A stretch of DNA of 64,000 nt from Prevotellaceae bacterium (GCA_015256945.1 JABZLB010000001.1:101385-165384); one strand, 5' to 3'; shown: positions 26,856 to 37,131, counted from the first letter of the stretch. Numbers and translations are program-made. Notes: a model not told the origin generated them from the sequence alone.

Positions 26856-28718
26856 ATGAAAAAATCATTGTTTTTATGGTGTGCTGTCGTTATGACGGCA
26901 TTGTTAAGCGGCTGTTCAAACGCCTCCAACGACCCTATTACCCATGTGCCTTTCAAAGAGGCTAAGGACGGCAAGTGGGGAATGATAGCCATGGATGGCA
27001 AGGTGTTGTTTAAGGAAGAGTTTAAACAAGAGCCTACGGTTGTGCGCGATAACCGCTTTTTTGTAAAAAACAAATCGGGCTTTTGGGAGATGTACGACGC
27101 TTCGGAACAACCTAAAAAAATAGGCGATGAGTATAAGCATGTTTCTGTTTTTAACGGCGGACACGCCCTGGTTTCGAAGCGCAATGAGCCGGTATCTATT
27201 ATCGATACCGACGGCAAAACGGTAAAAGTGCTCGATAAAATAGAGGGCAAGACGGTGAACGGGGTGTACGCTTTCAACGAAGGCTATGCTGTTTTCATGA
27301 CTAACGATTCGCTCTATGGTGCCATTGATGACAACGGTAACTGTGTGATCAAACCGCATTACTGTGGAATTAAGTTGTGCTCCGAGGGCAAATTCATTGC
27401 TATCGACGCCAAATACAAGAAGTTTATAAACCAGAAACAGAAAAGCAAGGTTAAAGTATCGGTTATCACGACAAGCGATAAGCAGCTGTTTGAATTTGCT
27501 TATGACAAATACGAAAACTTTGAATCGGTCTTTGTCGACGGCAAACTGCCCGTAAGTGTAAAGCGCGACGGCAAGGAAATATGGGGCATTATCGACGACA
27601 ATGGCCGGTATGTGCTCAACCCTTCCAACAAGTTTAAGATAATAGGTATGGTGCACGGCGACAGGTTTACCTATTCAAACGGCGAGGCATGGGGCTTGAT
27701 GACGCTTAAGGGCGAGTCGTTAATCCGGGCAAAATACGATATTCTTTATTATGCTGATGACAACAGTCTTGTTGCCGGAACGTGGAAAAAGGATGGATAT
27801 GAATATAAGTTTATCAACGAAAAAGACGAACAAATAGGCAACGATACTTACGAAGATGTATACCCGTTTTTGTATTTTGATGGCAACCATACTCTCGTAA
27901 AGCTTAACGATAAACAATATTCTATCATCGACAAAAAAGGCGAATCGCTGAAGAATCTGCCCGATATGGTAGAAGCAGGCTTATCGGCAGGTGACACGTA
28001 TATTGAAAGCGACTATGTTGATTTGCAGGCTCTTGTCAGCGCGTTTCAAATTACCCCCAGCGGCATTATGGGTTTCAACTATACGTCGTCGCCCCGCAAT
28101 GTGGTAAGGAAAGCGGCTGCGCTCGGTATGCTTACCGGCGATAAGGAACACGCTGCCCATTCGCCTTACTGGTTCGATTACAAAGATGAGGTGATGCTTT
28201 ATAAAGATGTTGACGGCGTAAGGGGAATGTTTTCCATTACGTTTAACGGCAAATTGAGCCGGCAAACCTATCGTACAAAGCGCGTCATCGACTACGAGTT
28301 TTACGACTATTATTATTATCACGATGAGAAAATTCCTACGGGATATGTGTGGAATAAAGTCAGTCCGCATGCTTTCACACTAAGTATTTCCAACGACGGG
28401 CGCATGCGGGGCAAACTGCATCAGCTTTATAAGGTAATTGTAAGCAGGTTTAAAGGCATGGGAACCGTTGCCAAACAAAACGATGGTGCCGTAGTGCTCA
28501 ATCTCCGTAACGGCAAGCGGGCCTTTATTTATATGAAGAAAAACAATGTGGTTGCTGTCTGGGGCAACCTGAAACCAGTAAGCGAAATAGACATCAGTGA
28601 GTATAAAGACATTAGCAATGTTGACGAAGGGATAGACGAAGCAGAGGACAACGACGACACCGATGTGGCGGAAGATACTGCCGTTGCCGATAGTACGGCC
28701 GTGGATGCAGACGAGTAA
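26856..28718 (+). CDS. WG-repeat lipoprotein
   Basis: 620 residues from the ATG at 26856, chosen because it begins a lipoprotein signal (MKKSLFLWCAVVMTALLSGC, lipid cysteine 20); the open frame upstream to 26637 lies within the leader. Residues 30-370 contain WG repeats: KDGKWGMIAMDGKVLF, SLYGAIDDNGNCVIKP, EIWGIIDDNGRYVLNP, EAWGLMTLKGESLI. The remaining part has no recognised domain and ends in an acidic D/E-rich tail. WG repeats are common in Bacteroidetes surface or periplasmic proteins of unknown role. Single-gene unit. Confidence 0.85.
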   Translation: MKKSLFLWCAVVMTALLSGCSNASNDPITHVPFKEAKDGKWGMIAMDGKVLFKEEFKQEPTVVRDNRFFVKNKSGFWEMYDASEQPKKIGDEYKHVSVFNGGHALVSKRNEPVSIIDTDGKTVKVLDKIEGKTVNGVYAFNEGYAVFMTNDSLYGAIDDNGNCVIKPHYCGIKLCSEGKFIAIDAKYKKFINQKQKSKVKVSVITTSDKQLFEFAYDKYENFESVFVDGKLPVSVKRDGKEIWGIIDDNGRYVLNPSNKFKIIGMVHGDRFTYSNGEAWGLMTLKGESLIRAKYDILYYADDNSLVAGTWKKDGYEYKFINEKDEQIGNDTYEDVYPFLYFDGNHTLVKLNDKQYSIIDKKGESLKNLPDMVEAGLSAGDTYIESDYVDLQALVSAFQITPSGIMGFNYTSSPRNVVRKAAALGMLTGDKEHAAHSPYWFDYKDEVMLYKDVDGVRGMFSITFNGKLSRQTYRTKRVIDYEFYDYYYYHDEKIPTGYVWNKVSPHAFTLSISNDGRMRGKLHQLYKVIVSRFKGMGTVAKQNDGAVVLNLRNGKRAFIYMKKNNVVAVWGNLKPVSEIDISEYKDISNVDEGIDEAEDNDDTDVAEDTAVADSTAVDADE

Positions 28719-28753
28719 CCGGCTGGCTCGTACCTCCTAATTCGTCCGCTCTT

Positions 28754-28944
28754 GCCCCCTAAGTTAGGGGGCTGGGGGTCTGAACAATGGTACATACTGT
28801 GGTTGTATACTGTAAACACCATCATCTCCCCCGCACGACAAAAGGCTGAAGAGGGCAATATACAATACTGAAAAGGAAAGAACGTTGTCGGTGTTACACA
28901 TGAAGTGGGGTTGTTCAGACCCCCAACCCCCTAACTTAGGGGGC
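28754..28944. mobile_element. MITE-like element, copy B (191 bp)
   Basis: Same orientation as copy A, with intact ends (GCCCCCTAAGTTAGGGGGCT left; CCCCCTAACTTAGGGGGC right). The interior matches copy A closely and copy C when reversed. To the right, GGGGGCTTGTAC-type blocks recur at 28961 and 28983, i.e. 22 and 44 bp after the one in the element's end at 28939. Lies between the WG-repeat gene and the SemiSWEET gene. Confidence 0.8.
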
Positions 28945-29008
28945 TTGTACACACCAATCAGGGGGCTTGTACCCACCAGCAAGGGGGCTTAAGCACCCGA
29001 GAATATGT

Positions 29009-29269
29009 TTACAATGCCGTAAAGGCGGCAACGAAACCAAATATAATTCCCGGCGTGTTGGCGATGGCAACGGGCCAGTCGCGCTTCTCTTTGAACAAGC
29101 CATATGCTACCCATAGCGTACAGTTTATGCCAGCCATGAAGGGTTGTATAAACGAACCCTTGTGACCATTTAGATTGTCCATAATCTGTGGAAAATAGAA
29201 AACATACATCAATATTGCCGTTACTGTACCTACCCAGCCCATTAATCCGAAAAACTTTTCTTTTGTCAT
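29009..29269 (-). CDS. SemiSWEET-type small sugar transporter
   Basis: 86 residues from MTKEKFF (start at 29269; the longer frame adds a basic, non-membrane stretch). Three hydrophobic segments with the PQ-loop motif FYFPQIM (P27-Q28) and NCTLWVAYGLFKEKRDWPVAIANTPGIIFG match the SemiSWEET family, whose members dimerise to form a bidirectional sugar facilitator in the inner membrane. Length is normal. It is alone, with a 600-bp region upstream towards tex. Confidence 0.93.
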   Translation of the reverse strand: MTKEKFFGLMGWVGTVTAILMYVFYFPQIMDNLNGHKGSFIQPFMAGINCTLWVAYGLFKEKRDWPVAIANTPGIIFGFVAAFTAL

Positions 29270-29885
29270 TGTCGATTTTTTCTTTTGTTTATTTGTAACC
29301 TGACGGCATCGTGCCGGCTTCCTTGTGATATAATTGATGGTTTTTGCGGTTGCCGGCATTATGCCGATGCCGCGAAGTTATAAAAAAAATATGTTTTGAA
29401 GCCTCCCTTTTCCAACTAATTTTCAGCACGGTTTGTTTTCACCATCCTGTGAAAATACGCTGTTGTGCAAAAAAACTTACAAGTACATCCCTGTTTCGTA
29501 TGTGCGAAACATCACGGTTTTTTGTATTTATTGCAGCAGCAATGATGTAAAAACATCAAAACCATGAAACCAGAACCATGCAATTGTTTTTTGTTAAAGC
29601 GTGATGGTAAACGCCCGTTTCCCTTTCCCCATAGTTCATGCAGGTATGCCCTTGCCACCCCTGCAAGCCGGTCTGTACGGTTTCGCTGCTTCGGCCTGCC
29701 GTGGTATTGCAGCCGCTTCTGCGTCCCGGTCGTTGTCCTTCTGCGCCCCTGTCACTGCTCTCCGCGGCTTGTGTTTTCATCTCTCCGTACAGGAATTGTT
29801 TCACGCTTCCGCGCCCGTTTCGGGGTAAAAGAAGAGTTTTCGTTGCCTGCTGTGGGGTTTTTTGCACAGCAACGGTTCTGATTTC
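29270..29885. other. Intergenic region between tex and the SemiSWEET gene
   Basis: 616 bp on the downstream side of tex and upstream of the SemiSWEET gene (both minus strand). The half near the transporter is AT-rich with small inverted words (GATGTAAAAACATC at 29543-29556); the half near tex is ordinary. No promoter with a full consensus and no convincing gene was found. Confidence 0.45.
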
Positions 29886-32027
29886 TTAATGCTTTGCGTT
29901 TTTCATTTTCAGTGCTATTCGCTTTCTTTTCAGGTCAACGTCTATCACTTCTACAACTACCTGCGCCTGAAGGGCTACCACTTCGTTGGGGTCGCGTACG
30001 AAGTGGTCGGCCATTTGCGAGATGTGTACCAGCCCATCCTGATGCACACCAATGTCTACAAAGGCGCCGAAATTGGTGATGTTGGTTACTATTCCCGGCA
30101 GTTCCATGCCTGCAATAAGGTCTTCGGGGGTATGCACACGGGCGTCAAAGCTGAAGGTTTCTGCCTGTCCTCGCGGGTCGCGACCGGGTTTTTCCAGTTC
30201 GGCCATGATGTCGTTCAGCGTGGGCAGGCCCGTTGTGGGCGTTACATACTGGCTGATGTCGATACGGCTGCGCTTGTCGGGACTGTCGATAAGCTGCGAT
30301 ATGGTGCACCCGCAATCGGCTGCCATGCGCTCTACGATGGCGTAACTTTCGGGATGTACGGCCGTGGCGTCTAACGGATTGCGTCCGTGGGGCAGGCGCA
30401 GGAAACCGGCACACTGTTTGAATGCTGCGGCACCGAGGCGGGGAACTTTCCTTAATTGTGAGCGCGATGTGAAGGCACCGTTTTCGGTTCGGTACTGAAC
30501 GATGTTGCGTGCAAGGGCTTTTCCTACACCGCTGACGTAGGCCAGCAGGTTCACCGACGCCGTGTTGAGGTCGGCTCCTACGGCGTTTACGCACAGCTCT
30601 ACGGTCTGGTCGAGCCTTTGTCGCAGCCGTGTCTGGTCAACATCGTGCTGATATTGTCCTACGCCTATGCTCTTAGGGTCAATCTTCACCAGCTCGGCCA
30701 TGGGGTCGATAAGGCGTCGTGCTATCGATACGGCACCGCGCACGGTGACATCTTCGTTTGGAAACTCCTCGCGTGCTATGTCAGAAGCCGAGTAGATGCT
30801 GGCGCCGTCTTCGCTCACTATGTACACGGGTATGTCGGGAATCTGCCGCAGTATGTCGGCCGTTTCGCGCGAGGCGGTGCCGTTTCCACATGCAATGGCT
30901 TCTACATGATAGCGTCTGGCGAGGTTGGTAAAGCGGTCGAGGGCCGACGGCTGGCCTGTATGGCGAGGCTCAGCCTGACGTCCTGTGGCAAACACCACGT
31001 CGTGGGCGACGAGCGTTCCCTGTGCATCGACGATGACAACCTTGCATCCTGTTCGTATCCCCGGGTCGACACCCATGACGCGTTTCGGCCCCAGGGGTGG
31101 GGCAAGCAGCAGCTGACGGAGGTTGTTCTGGAAAACATCGATGGCCTCTGAGTCGGCTTTTGTCTTGCTTTGTGCGGCAAATTCGTTTTCGATAGAAGGG
31201 CGCAGCAACCGGCTGTACGCGTCGGCCACGGCCTCGTTAACCCATTTCTGGCACGGTCCTGTGCCGTGCACGTGCAGGCGTTGCAGCCGTGATATGCAGG
31301 CATCGTCGTCAATGGTGATGGCCACGCGCAGGTAACCTTCCTGCTCTCCGCGGCGCATGGCCAGCAGACGGTGGGAGGAACAGCGGCGCAAATCTTCGCT
31401 GAAACTGAAGTAATCGGCAAATTTCTGTGCGCCGTCGTCATGGCGTTTCTTCTCGATAACGCGCGCGGTGATGACGGCCTGTCGTGCAAAGGCCTGTCGT
31501 ACGAGCTGTCGTGAACACTCGTCTTCGCTTGTGTTTTCGGCAATAATGTCCTGTGCGCCGTGCAGGGCAGCGGCTATGTCGGGCACGTCGGCATTGATAA
31601 AGCGGCGCGCCGACGCCTCGGGGTGAGGCTCACGCTGCAATAACAGCAGGGTGGCCAGCGGCTCAAGCCCCTGTTCCCGCGCCACCTGCGCACGCGTCCT
31701 GCGTCGTGGTTTGTAGGGCATATAGAGGTCTTCAAGCTCGGTTGCATCCCATGAGGCTTCGATGCGACGGCGCAGTTCGTCGGTGAGCTTGCCCTGTGCA
31801 CCGATGGTTTTCAGAATGGTTTCCTTGCGTTTCTGCACTTCGTCGAGCTGTGTGGTGAGGTCGTCAATGGCCGTTATCTGCACCTCGTTGAGGTTTCCTG
31901 TGGCTTCTTTGCGGTAGCGGCTGATGAAAGGTATGGTGCATCCCGCCTCCAGCAGCGCCAGTGTAGCCTGCACCTGCGATGCGGGAATGTGTAAACGGTC
32001 GGAAATTATGGGTGAAAAAGGGTTCAT
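29886..32027 (-). CDS. tex: Tex-family RNA-binding transcription accessory protein
   Basis: 713 residues with the full Tex layout: N-terminal helical Tex domain (IPFISRYRKEATGNLNE), a YqgF/RNase H-like domain (VMGVDPGIRTGCKVVIVD), helix-hairpin-helix repeats (VSGVGKALARNIVQYR, LRKVPRLGAAAFKQCAGFLRL) and a C-terminal S1 RNA-binding domain (GIVTNITNFGAFVDIGVHQD ... GLVHISQMA). Cytoplasmic nucleic-acid-binding protein linked to transcription and RNA processing. Slightly shorter than the E. coli homologue. Confidence 0.96.
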   Translation of the reverse strand: MNPFSPIISDRLHIPASQVQATLALLEAGCTIPFISRYRKEATGNLNEVQITAIDDLTTQLDEVQKRKETILKTIGAQGKLTDELRRRIEASWDATELEDLYMPYKPRRRTRAQVAREQGLEPLATLLLLQREPHPEASARRFINADVPDIAAALHGAQDIIAENTSEDECSRQLVRQAFARQAVITARVIEKKRHDDGAQKFADYFSFSEDLRRCSSHRLLAMRRGEQEGYLRVAITIDDDACISRLQRLHVHGTGPCQKWVNEAVADAYSRLLRPSIENEFAAQSKTKADSEAIDVFQNNLRQLLLAPPLGPKRVMGVDPGIRTGCKVVIVDAQGTLVAHDVVFATGRQAEPRHTGQPSALDRFTNLARRYHVEAIACGNGTASRETADILRQIPDIPVYIVSEDGASIYSASDIAREEFPNEDVTVRGAVSIARRLIDPMAELVKIDPKSIGVGQYQHDVDQTRLRQRLDQTVELCVNAVGADLNTASVNLLAYVSGVGKALARNIVQYRTENGAFTSRSQLRKVPRLGAAAFKQCAGFLRLPHGRNPLDATAVHPESYAIVERMAADCGCTISQLIDSPDKRSRIDISQYVTPTTGLPTLNDIMAELEKPGRDPRGQAETFSFDARVHTPEDLIAGMELPGIVTNITNFGAFVDIGVHQDGLVHISQMADHFVRDPNEVVALQAQVVVEVIDVDLKRKRIALKMKNAKH

Positions 32028-32053
32028 ATCTTTTTAATAAAATAAGGAGTTAT

Positions 32054-32300
32054 GGAGTTATTTTTCAGGAGTTAAGGTAGTTATGGAGTTAAAGGAGTTA
32101 AGCCATTACTCTGTTCTTACGTTTCTTCCTTGTGGGATTATCGGAATATGATAGTTAAGTTTATCGTGTGATGATGCCTACTTTATAATATATTTGTATG
32201 CGCTTTGTAATGTATTTACATCTTCTTTATAATAAGGTTAGGCAGGCATTTGTCTTAACTCCCTAACTCCTTACCTCCTTTACCTCCTGAAAATATCTCC
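32054..32300. repeat. 247-bp element bracketed by GGAGTTA-rich inverted repeats
   Basis: The left 48 bp (TTTTTCAGGAGTTAAGG followed by more GGAGTTA words) are the near-complement of the right 47 bp (CTTAACTCCCTAACTCC ... CTGAAAATATCTCC). The interior is unique and AT-rich. A solo relic of the same end occurs at 39580-39622 after glyQS. It fills the gap between the S41 protease gene and tex and has no coding capacity. Confidence 0.55.
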
Positions 32301-32303
32301 TTT

Positions 32304-33341
32304 TTATTGAGCCTTTGGGTTGCGAAGCAGTTCGCGTGCCGCCTCAATGATGGTATCGGTACCGCGCAGAAAGTCGGCTTCGCTGAGGCTAACGTTCACG
32401 TCGGGTGCAATACCGTCTTCGGTACTGTTGCCGTAACGGTCGAACATTGGGCAGGCAGAGAAGCGCACGTTCCAGCCATTGGGCAGCTCAGATGAGAACG
32501 GAAGGCCGGCGCCGCCGCCTGTATGGTCGCCCACTATCGTTGCAAGGGGACAGCATTTCATGTATTTTACAAACTCGTTGGCGGCCGAAAATACCATGCG
32601 GTTCGTCAGCACGGCCACGCGTTTCTGCCACCTGATGCCACGCGCGGGGTTGAGAACCTGCTGCTGCATGGGCGAAAACGCGTCGTGGGCACGCCCTGTC
32701 TTGTGGCGCACAAAACCTACATCTACGGGCCTGTTCGTAAAGCGGGCCGCCAGTTTTTCGGCCGATGTGATGAGGCCGCCGCCATTGTTGCGCAGGTCTA
32801 TAATCAGTGCGTTGCAGGGTTGCAGGGCCAACAGTATTTCGTCGAGGTTGCCGTCGCCGAGGCTGTTTTGAAAACTCTCGCAGCGAATATAGCCTATGTT
32901 GTCGTCGAGGATTTGGTATTTCAGTCCCGACGCTATCTGATAGTCGGTGCCAAGATAGCGTCGTATGAGCGTGTCGCTGTAATTAGAGGGGTAGCTTTCG
33001 TGGAAAGCCCAGTAGCGTGCCACGTTGAATGACGAGGTAAGATTGACGTGGCCGTCGCGCAGTTCGGCCAGCATATTGTCCAGAACCTCAAACAATTGCC
33101 TGTCGGTCATGGCGTCGTTGAAGCGCGGTGCGTACACACGGTGAATGCTGTCCCAGTTTACTTGTTTCTCGCGAAAGAAACAATAGTGTTCGTCTATCAT
33201 CTTCCAGAGTGCCTCAAAATTGCCTCGTGGCGAATCGTTATACTCGGGTTCGGTGATACATGCCGACGGCAGCAGCAGCATTGTGAGCAGCATACAGGTA
33301 CCGATAGCGGCACTACGCATAGAAGAAAAAGCCTTTGTCAT
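32304..33341 (-). CDS. S41-family peptidase lipoprotein
   Basis: 345 residues with lipobox PSAC (cysteine 28). The S41/C-terminal-processing-protease core is visible as IGYIRCESFQ, LIIDLRNNGGG and VAVLTNRMVFSAANEFV, where the serine of FSAANE is the likely nucleophile, and TGGGAGLPFSSELPNGW. No PDZ domain is obvious, which places it with the short Bacteroidetes tricorn-like S41 lipoproteins. Third gene of a likely operon with parC and a DUF3316-like protein (12-bp gap). Role in the envelope unknown. Confidence 0.9.
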   Translation of the reverse strand: MTKAFSSMRSAAIGTCMLLTMLLLPSACITEPEYNDSPRGNFEALWKMIDEHYCFFREKQVNWDSIHRVYAPRFNDAMTDRQLFEVLDNMLAELRDGHVNLTSSFNVARYWAFHESYPSNYSDTLIRRYLGTDYQIASGLKYQILDDNIGYIRCESFQNSLGDGNLDEILLALQPCNALIIDLRNNGGGLITSAEKLAARFTNRPVDVGFVRHKTGRAHDAFSPMQQQVLNPARGIRWQKRVAVLTNRMVFSAANEFVKYMKCCPLATIVGDHTGGGAGLPFSSELPNGWNVRFSACPMFDRYGNSTEDGIAPDVNVSLSEADFLRGTDTIIEAARELLRNPKAQ

Positions 33342-33353
33342 GTTTGAAAGATT

Positions 33354-34259
33354 TCACCATTGCCAGCCCAGAACGGCAGCATTCGTATACCGGTGGTATT
33401 TAATGTCGTTTACCTTGGCCTGCCTGTAATCGCCCTCGTAACCGATAAAGAAGTGGCGTTTGAGCAGTTTGAAGTTGAAAAGCAGGCGCTGACGCAGGGA
33501 GGGCGCGTTGCCCACCCATATCGTACACAGGTTATGGTCGTAGTTTCCACGTGAGAATATCTCGTAGTAGCTTTGGCCAAAGGCGGGCGAAAACATCATG
33601 CCCACGAGTGGAACAGCGGCTTCATAGCGAAGGCCCAGCGTATGGCGGCGACCACTTTTGGGGCTTACCAGGAAGAAACGCCAGTCGGCAGCCATGGCGG
33701 GTGTGAAGCAAACGGCCGCCTCGGCCTGTGCAGGGTTGTTGCTGTTCTGTGCATTATAGCGAAAACCCACGGTGGCATCGACGCCCGCGCCCGCCGTCAC
33801 CATGAGGCGTCCCCAATATCCAACGGTGCGGTTAACAATTTTACGCTGCCACGAATAGCTGAAATCGTAGCCGCCTTCGAGGCGTACACCGTCGTTCGTG
33901 CGCATGGTTTCGCGTGCCAGTCGCAGGCCGCAGGTAAGCGAATGCGTCCAGTTTCGCAGGGGCCTGTTGTGCACAGTCTGGCTCGTAAAGCGCAGTTCGG
34001 TGCCGCGATAAGTAAGCGGAGAGAGGTAGGTATCAAGACTGTTTACCGCGCCTGCCATCAGCATGCCTCGGTGTTCGGTGGCTTTAAAGCCGGGCGAAAC
34101 GTTGGCTATGCAGCCCCCGTGCCCTTGCAACTGGTCGGTTACAGACCGCAACGTGTCGCACGCGGTGCCGCAGGTTTGCGACCTCGCCGCTGTAAACACG
34201 AAAAGGCACAAGCCGCAAAGCACGGCCCGTGCGATGGTTTTACTTCTGCACGTCATCAT
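33354..34259 (-). CDS. DUF3316-like predicted outer-membrane barrel protein
   Basis: 301 residues with a signal peptide ending AARSQ. The body alternates amphipathic strands (RGTELRFTSQTVHNRPLRNW, GGYDFSYSWQRK, HTLGLRYEAAVPLVGMM) and ends with an aromatic residue (VLGWQW), as outer-membrane barrels do. It resembles the DUF3316 family of Bacteroidetes; the family call is from memory of sequence patterns. Its start overlaps the end of parC by 20 bp and its end is 12 bp before the S41 gene, so all three are probably cotranscribed. Confidence 0.6.
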   Translation of the reverse strand: MMTCRSKTIARAVLCGLCLFVFTAARSQTCGTACDTLRSVTDQLQGHGGCIANVSPGFKATEHRGMLMAGAVNSLDTYLSPLTYRGTELRFTSQTVHNRPLRNWTHSLTCGLRLARETMRTNDGVRLEGGYDFSYSWQRKIVNRTVGYWGRLMVTAGAGVDATVGFRYNAQNSNNPAQAEAAVCFTPAMAADWRFFLVSPKSGRRHTLGLRYEAAVPLVGMMFSPAFGQSYYEIFSRGNYDHNLCTIWVGNAPSLRQRLLFNFKLLKRHFFIGYEGDYRQAKVNDIKYHRYTNAAVLGWQW

Positions 34260-36978
34260 CAGGGAACAATGATAGCTGGCCTGTTATCTCGTCAATTACC
34301 TGTTGCCTGCTCTTGCCGGCGTCGGGGTCGAGGTTCTCTTCTTCCGTAGAGGCATCATCGTTATTCTCTTCGGATGCTGGCTCCGGCTCAGGATGGCGCA
34401 GCGGTTCCAGCTCTTCGATGCTTTCAACCTGCCATGTAGTAAGTCGCTTTCCCTTGGCTTTGAAACCTTTTACGCCCACAAAGCTCTCGGCATCAATCTC
34501 TAACGGCGCGCGCGTTGCGTCGGCACCGCCGAACGTTACCAGCAGACGAGGGTATACGGTATCGGTGAGAAGGGCCTGCCTGCTCGCCGCGTTGTCGCCC
34601 ACATAATTCTGCGGACGCTTGGCGGCTTCCATCTGGAAGCGTTTCAAATACGGGTAATTCTGGTTGTCGGCATCAAATATTACCGCCGTCCATACCTTGT
34701 TGGCGTCCCACTTTTCAATCGTACGGATGTTGTCTTCAAAATGGTTATTGAGGTCGAAATTCGTTGTATAGAAGTCGCCGTTATTCAGTATAACGAGTAT
34801 GCTGTCGCCGTCGTTAAATTCGCCTAACAGGCGTCCGTGCTCCTCATAGTTCAGTCGACGCACGTCGGCATCGTACCAAACCTTTCGTCCGCCCAGCGTT
34901 GAGCGTCCGTGGCTCTTCAATACTACGCGGTGAACCCCTTTGCGCGTGAGCAGGTTTCCCTGCGCTGTCCGGCTCTTAATATTGATTTCTGAGAAGTCTT
35001 TTTCGAGGAAAATATTCTGCTTTTTCTTCGCAGGGTCAACGTCAAGCGTCACTTTTATTACTTCGGCTTCGCCGTTAGGGTTGGCCGTAAAGTACAGTAC
35101 GCGCGAGCCGGCCTTGCCTTTTGTGAGGTCGTATTCGCGGTCGCGGGTCATGCTTGTCACGTTAAAGCGTTTGATATAACACGGTCCGCCCTTGCCGTCG
35201 CGGTAAACAACGTTGTAGATGGTGCGGCTGTCGTTCTTCTTAAACACCTGCAGCCACAGAATGTTTTTGCCCACAAATATCTTGTCGGCCACGCGAATCA
35301 CCTTGTATTTACCGTCGCGATAGAAGATGATTACATCGTCGAGGTCGGAGCAGTTGCATACAAATTCGTCCTTCTTCAGGCCGGTACCGATGAACCCGTC
35401 CTGCCTGTTGATGTACAGTTTTTCGTTGGCTTCGGCCACCTTTGCGGTGTCGATGGTGTCGAAACTGCGAATTTCGGTGAGCCTCGGATGGGCTGCACCA
35501 TAGGTTTGCAGCAGGTGTTCGTACCACGCAATGGTTACATCGGTCATGTGGTTCAGGTCGTGTGCAATGCCCTTTATTTCGGCTTTGATGGCGGCCATGA
35601 GCTTATCGGCCTTGTCCTTATTATATTTAAGGATGCGCTGCATTTTTATTTCGAGCAGCCTTAAGTAGTCATCGTCGGTTACAGGGCGTATGAATTTCTC
35701 CTTGTAGGGGGCGAATTGTTCGTCGAGGAATTTCAGAACGGCCTTCTGGTCGGCGGCTTGTTCGAAGCGTTTTTCCTTGTACATGCGCTCCTCTATGAAT
35801 ATACGCTCCAATGAAGCAAAGAACAACTGCTCCTCCAGCTCGCCCTTGCGAATGAGCAGTTCCTTGCGCAACAGGCCCATTGTACGGTCGGCCGAATGGC
35901 GCAGCACGTCGCTAACGGTGAGGAATTGCGGCCGGTCGGCTTCGATAACGCAGCAGTTGGGCGATATGTTTATTTCGCAGTCGGTAAAGGCATACAGCGC
36001 ATCGATGGTCTTGTCTGACGATACTCCCGGTGCCAGCTGCACCTGAATTTCCACCTCGCGCGCTGTCATGTCGATTACCTTGCGTGCTTTTATCTTGCCC
36101 TTTTCGATGGCTTTTGTAATTGATTCCTGCAGCGACGCCGCCGTTTTTGAGAACGGAATTTCGCGGATGACAAGCGTTCGGGCGTCCAGTTTCTCAATTT
36201 TTGCCCTCACCCTTACCACGCCACCGCGCTGTCCGTCGCTGTATTTCGCCACGTCAATAGCCCCGCCGGTGGGGAAGTCGGGGTAAAGATGAAACTCCTC
36301 TCCGCGCAGATAGCTGATGGCAGCCTTGCATAATTCGCAGAAGTTATGCGGCAACACCTTCGACGATAAGCCCACGGCGATGCCCTCTGCACCCTGCGCA
36401 AGCAGCAGCGGAAACTTCACGGGCAGCGTCACAGGCTCCTTGTTTCGGCCGTCGTAAGAGAGCTGCCAGTCGGTAGTTTTCGGGTTGAAGACGGTTTCAA
36501 GCGCAAATTTCGACAGCCTCGCTTCGATGTAACGCGGTGCCGCTGCGCGGTCGCCCGTGAGCAGATTACCCCAGTTTCCCTGCGTGTCGATGAGCAAATC
36601 CTTCTGCCCCAGCTGCACTAAGGCGTCGCCTATTGATGCGTCGCCGTGCGGGTGAAACTTCATCGTCTCGCCCACTACGTTGGCTACTTTGTTGTAGCGT
36701 CCGTCGTCCATGCGCTTCATGGTGTGCAGAATGCGCCGCTGAACAGGCTTCAGTCCGTCCTCGATATGCGGCACGGCGCGTTCCAGAATCACGTACGAGG
36801 CGTAATCAAGAAACCAGTTTTTGTACATCCCCGAAAGGTGATGTACGGCCGATGCGTCAAAGCGGTCGGCAGGAGTATAGTCGGAATGTTCGTCCATGGC
36901 GAGGTCATCGTCCTGCTGTTGCAGTTCGTCGTCGTCGCGAATATCCTTGTCGTTGTCGTTGTTAATGTCGTCTGACAT
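34240..36978 (-). CDS. parC: DNA topoisomerase IV subunit A (gyrase A-type)
   Basis: 912 residues. The breakage-reunion domain shows YASYVILERAVPHIEDGLKP, KFHPHGDASIGDALVQLGQ and the catalytic tyrosine Y150 in RAAAPRYIEARLSK. A long coiled tower region and a C-terminal repeat domain follow. The first 40 residues are a highly acidic D/E/Q-rich extension and the C-terminus is also acidic. It cuts and passes DNA duplexes for chromosome decatenation together with ParE, which is not in this window. Bacteroidetes topo IV A and gyrase A can be confused; the C-terminal domain lacks an obvious GyrA box, favouring topo IV. Confidence 0.92.
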   Translation of the reverse strand: MSDDINNDNDKDIRDDDELQQQDDDLAMDEHSDYTPADRFDASAVHHLSGMYKNWFLDYASYVILERAVPHIEDGLKPVQRRILHTMKRMDDGRYNKVANVVGETMKFHPHGDASIGDALVQLGQKDLLIDTQGNWGNLLTGDRAAAPRYIEARLSKFALETVFNPKTTDWQLSYDGRNKEPVTLPVKFPLLLAQGAEGIAVGLSSKVLPHNFCELCKAAISYLRGEEFHLYPDFPTGGAIDVAKYSDGQRGGVVRVRAKIEKLDARTLVIREIPFSKTAASLQESITKAIEKGKIKARKVIDMTAREVEIQVQLAPGVSSDKTIDALYAFTDCEINISPNCCVIEADRPQFLTVSDVLRHSADRTMGLLRKELLIRKGELEEQLFFASLERIFIEERMYKEKRFEQAADQKAVLKFLDEQFAPYKEKFIRPVTDDDYLRLLEIKMQRILKYNKDKADKLMAAIKAEIKGIAHDLNHMTDVTIAWYEHLLQTYGAAHPRLTEIRSFDTIDTAKVAEANEKLYINRQDGFIGTGLKKDEFVCNCSDLDDVIIFYRDGKYKVIRVADKIFVGKNILWLQVFKKNDSRTIYNVVYRDGKGGPCYIKRFNVTSMTRDREYDLTKGKAGSRVLYFTANPNGEAEVIKVTLDVDPAKKKQNIFLEKDFSEINIKSRTAQGNLLTRKGVHRVVLKSHGRSTLGGRKVWYDADVRRLNYEEHGRLLGEFNDGDSILVILNNGDFYTTNFDLNNHFEDNIRTIEKWDANKVWTAVIFDADNQNYPYLKRFQMEAAKRPQNYVGDNAASRQALLTDTVYPRLLVTFGGADATRAPLEIDAESFVGVKGFKAKGKRLTTWQVESIEELEPLRHPEPEPASEENNDDASTEEENLDPDAGKSRQQVIDEITGQLSLFPDDDVQK

Positions 36979-37028
36979 GTGTATCTATGCGTTAGTTCGT
37001 TATCAGTTACGTAATGGTATGCTGTATG

Positions 37029-37060
37029 CAAAGATACATAATGTTTCCTAATATTCCAAA
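37029..37060 (-). promoter_or_regulatory. Promoter of the parC operon
   Basis: On the minus strand TTTG (37060-37057), 20-bp spacer, TATCTTTG (37036-37029): a full consensus match, about 45 nt upstream of the parC ATG. Confidence 0.7.
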
Positions 37061-37131
37061 TTATCGGGAGCTTGTTGGTTCGCTCGTGCCCCCTTGTTGG
37101 TGTGTTCGCGCGCCCTTGTTGGTGTGCTCGC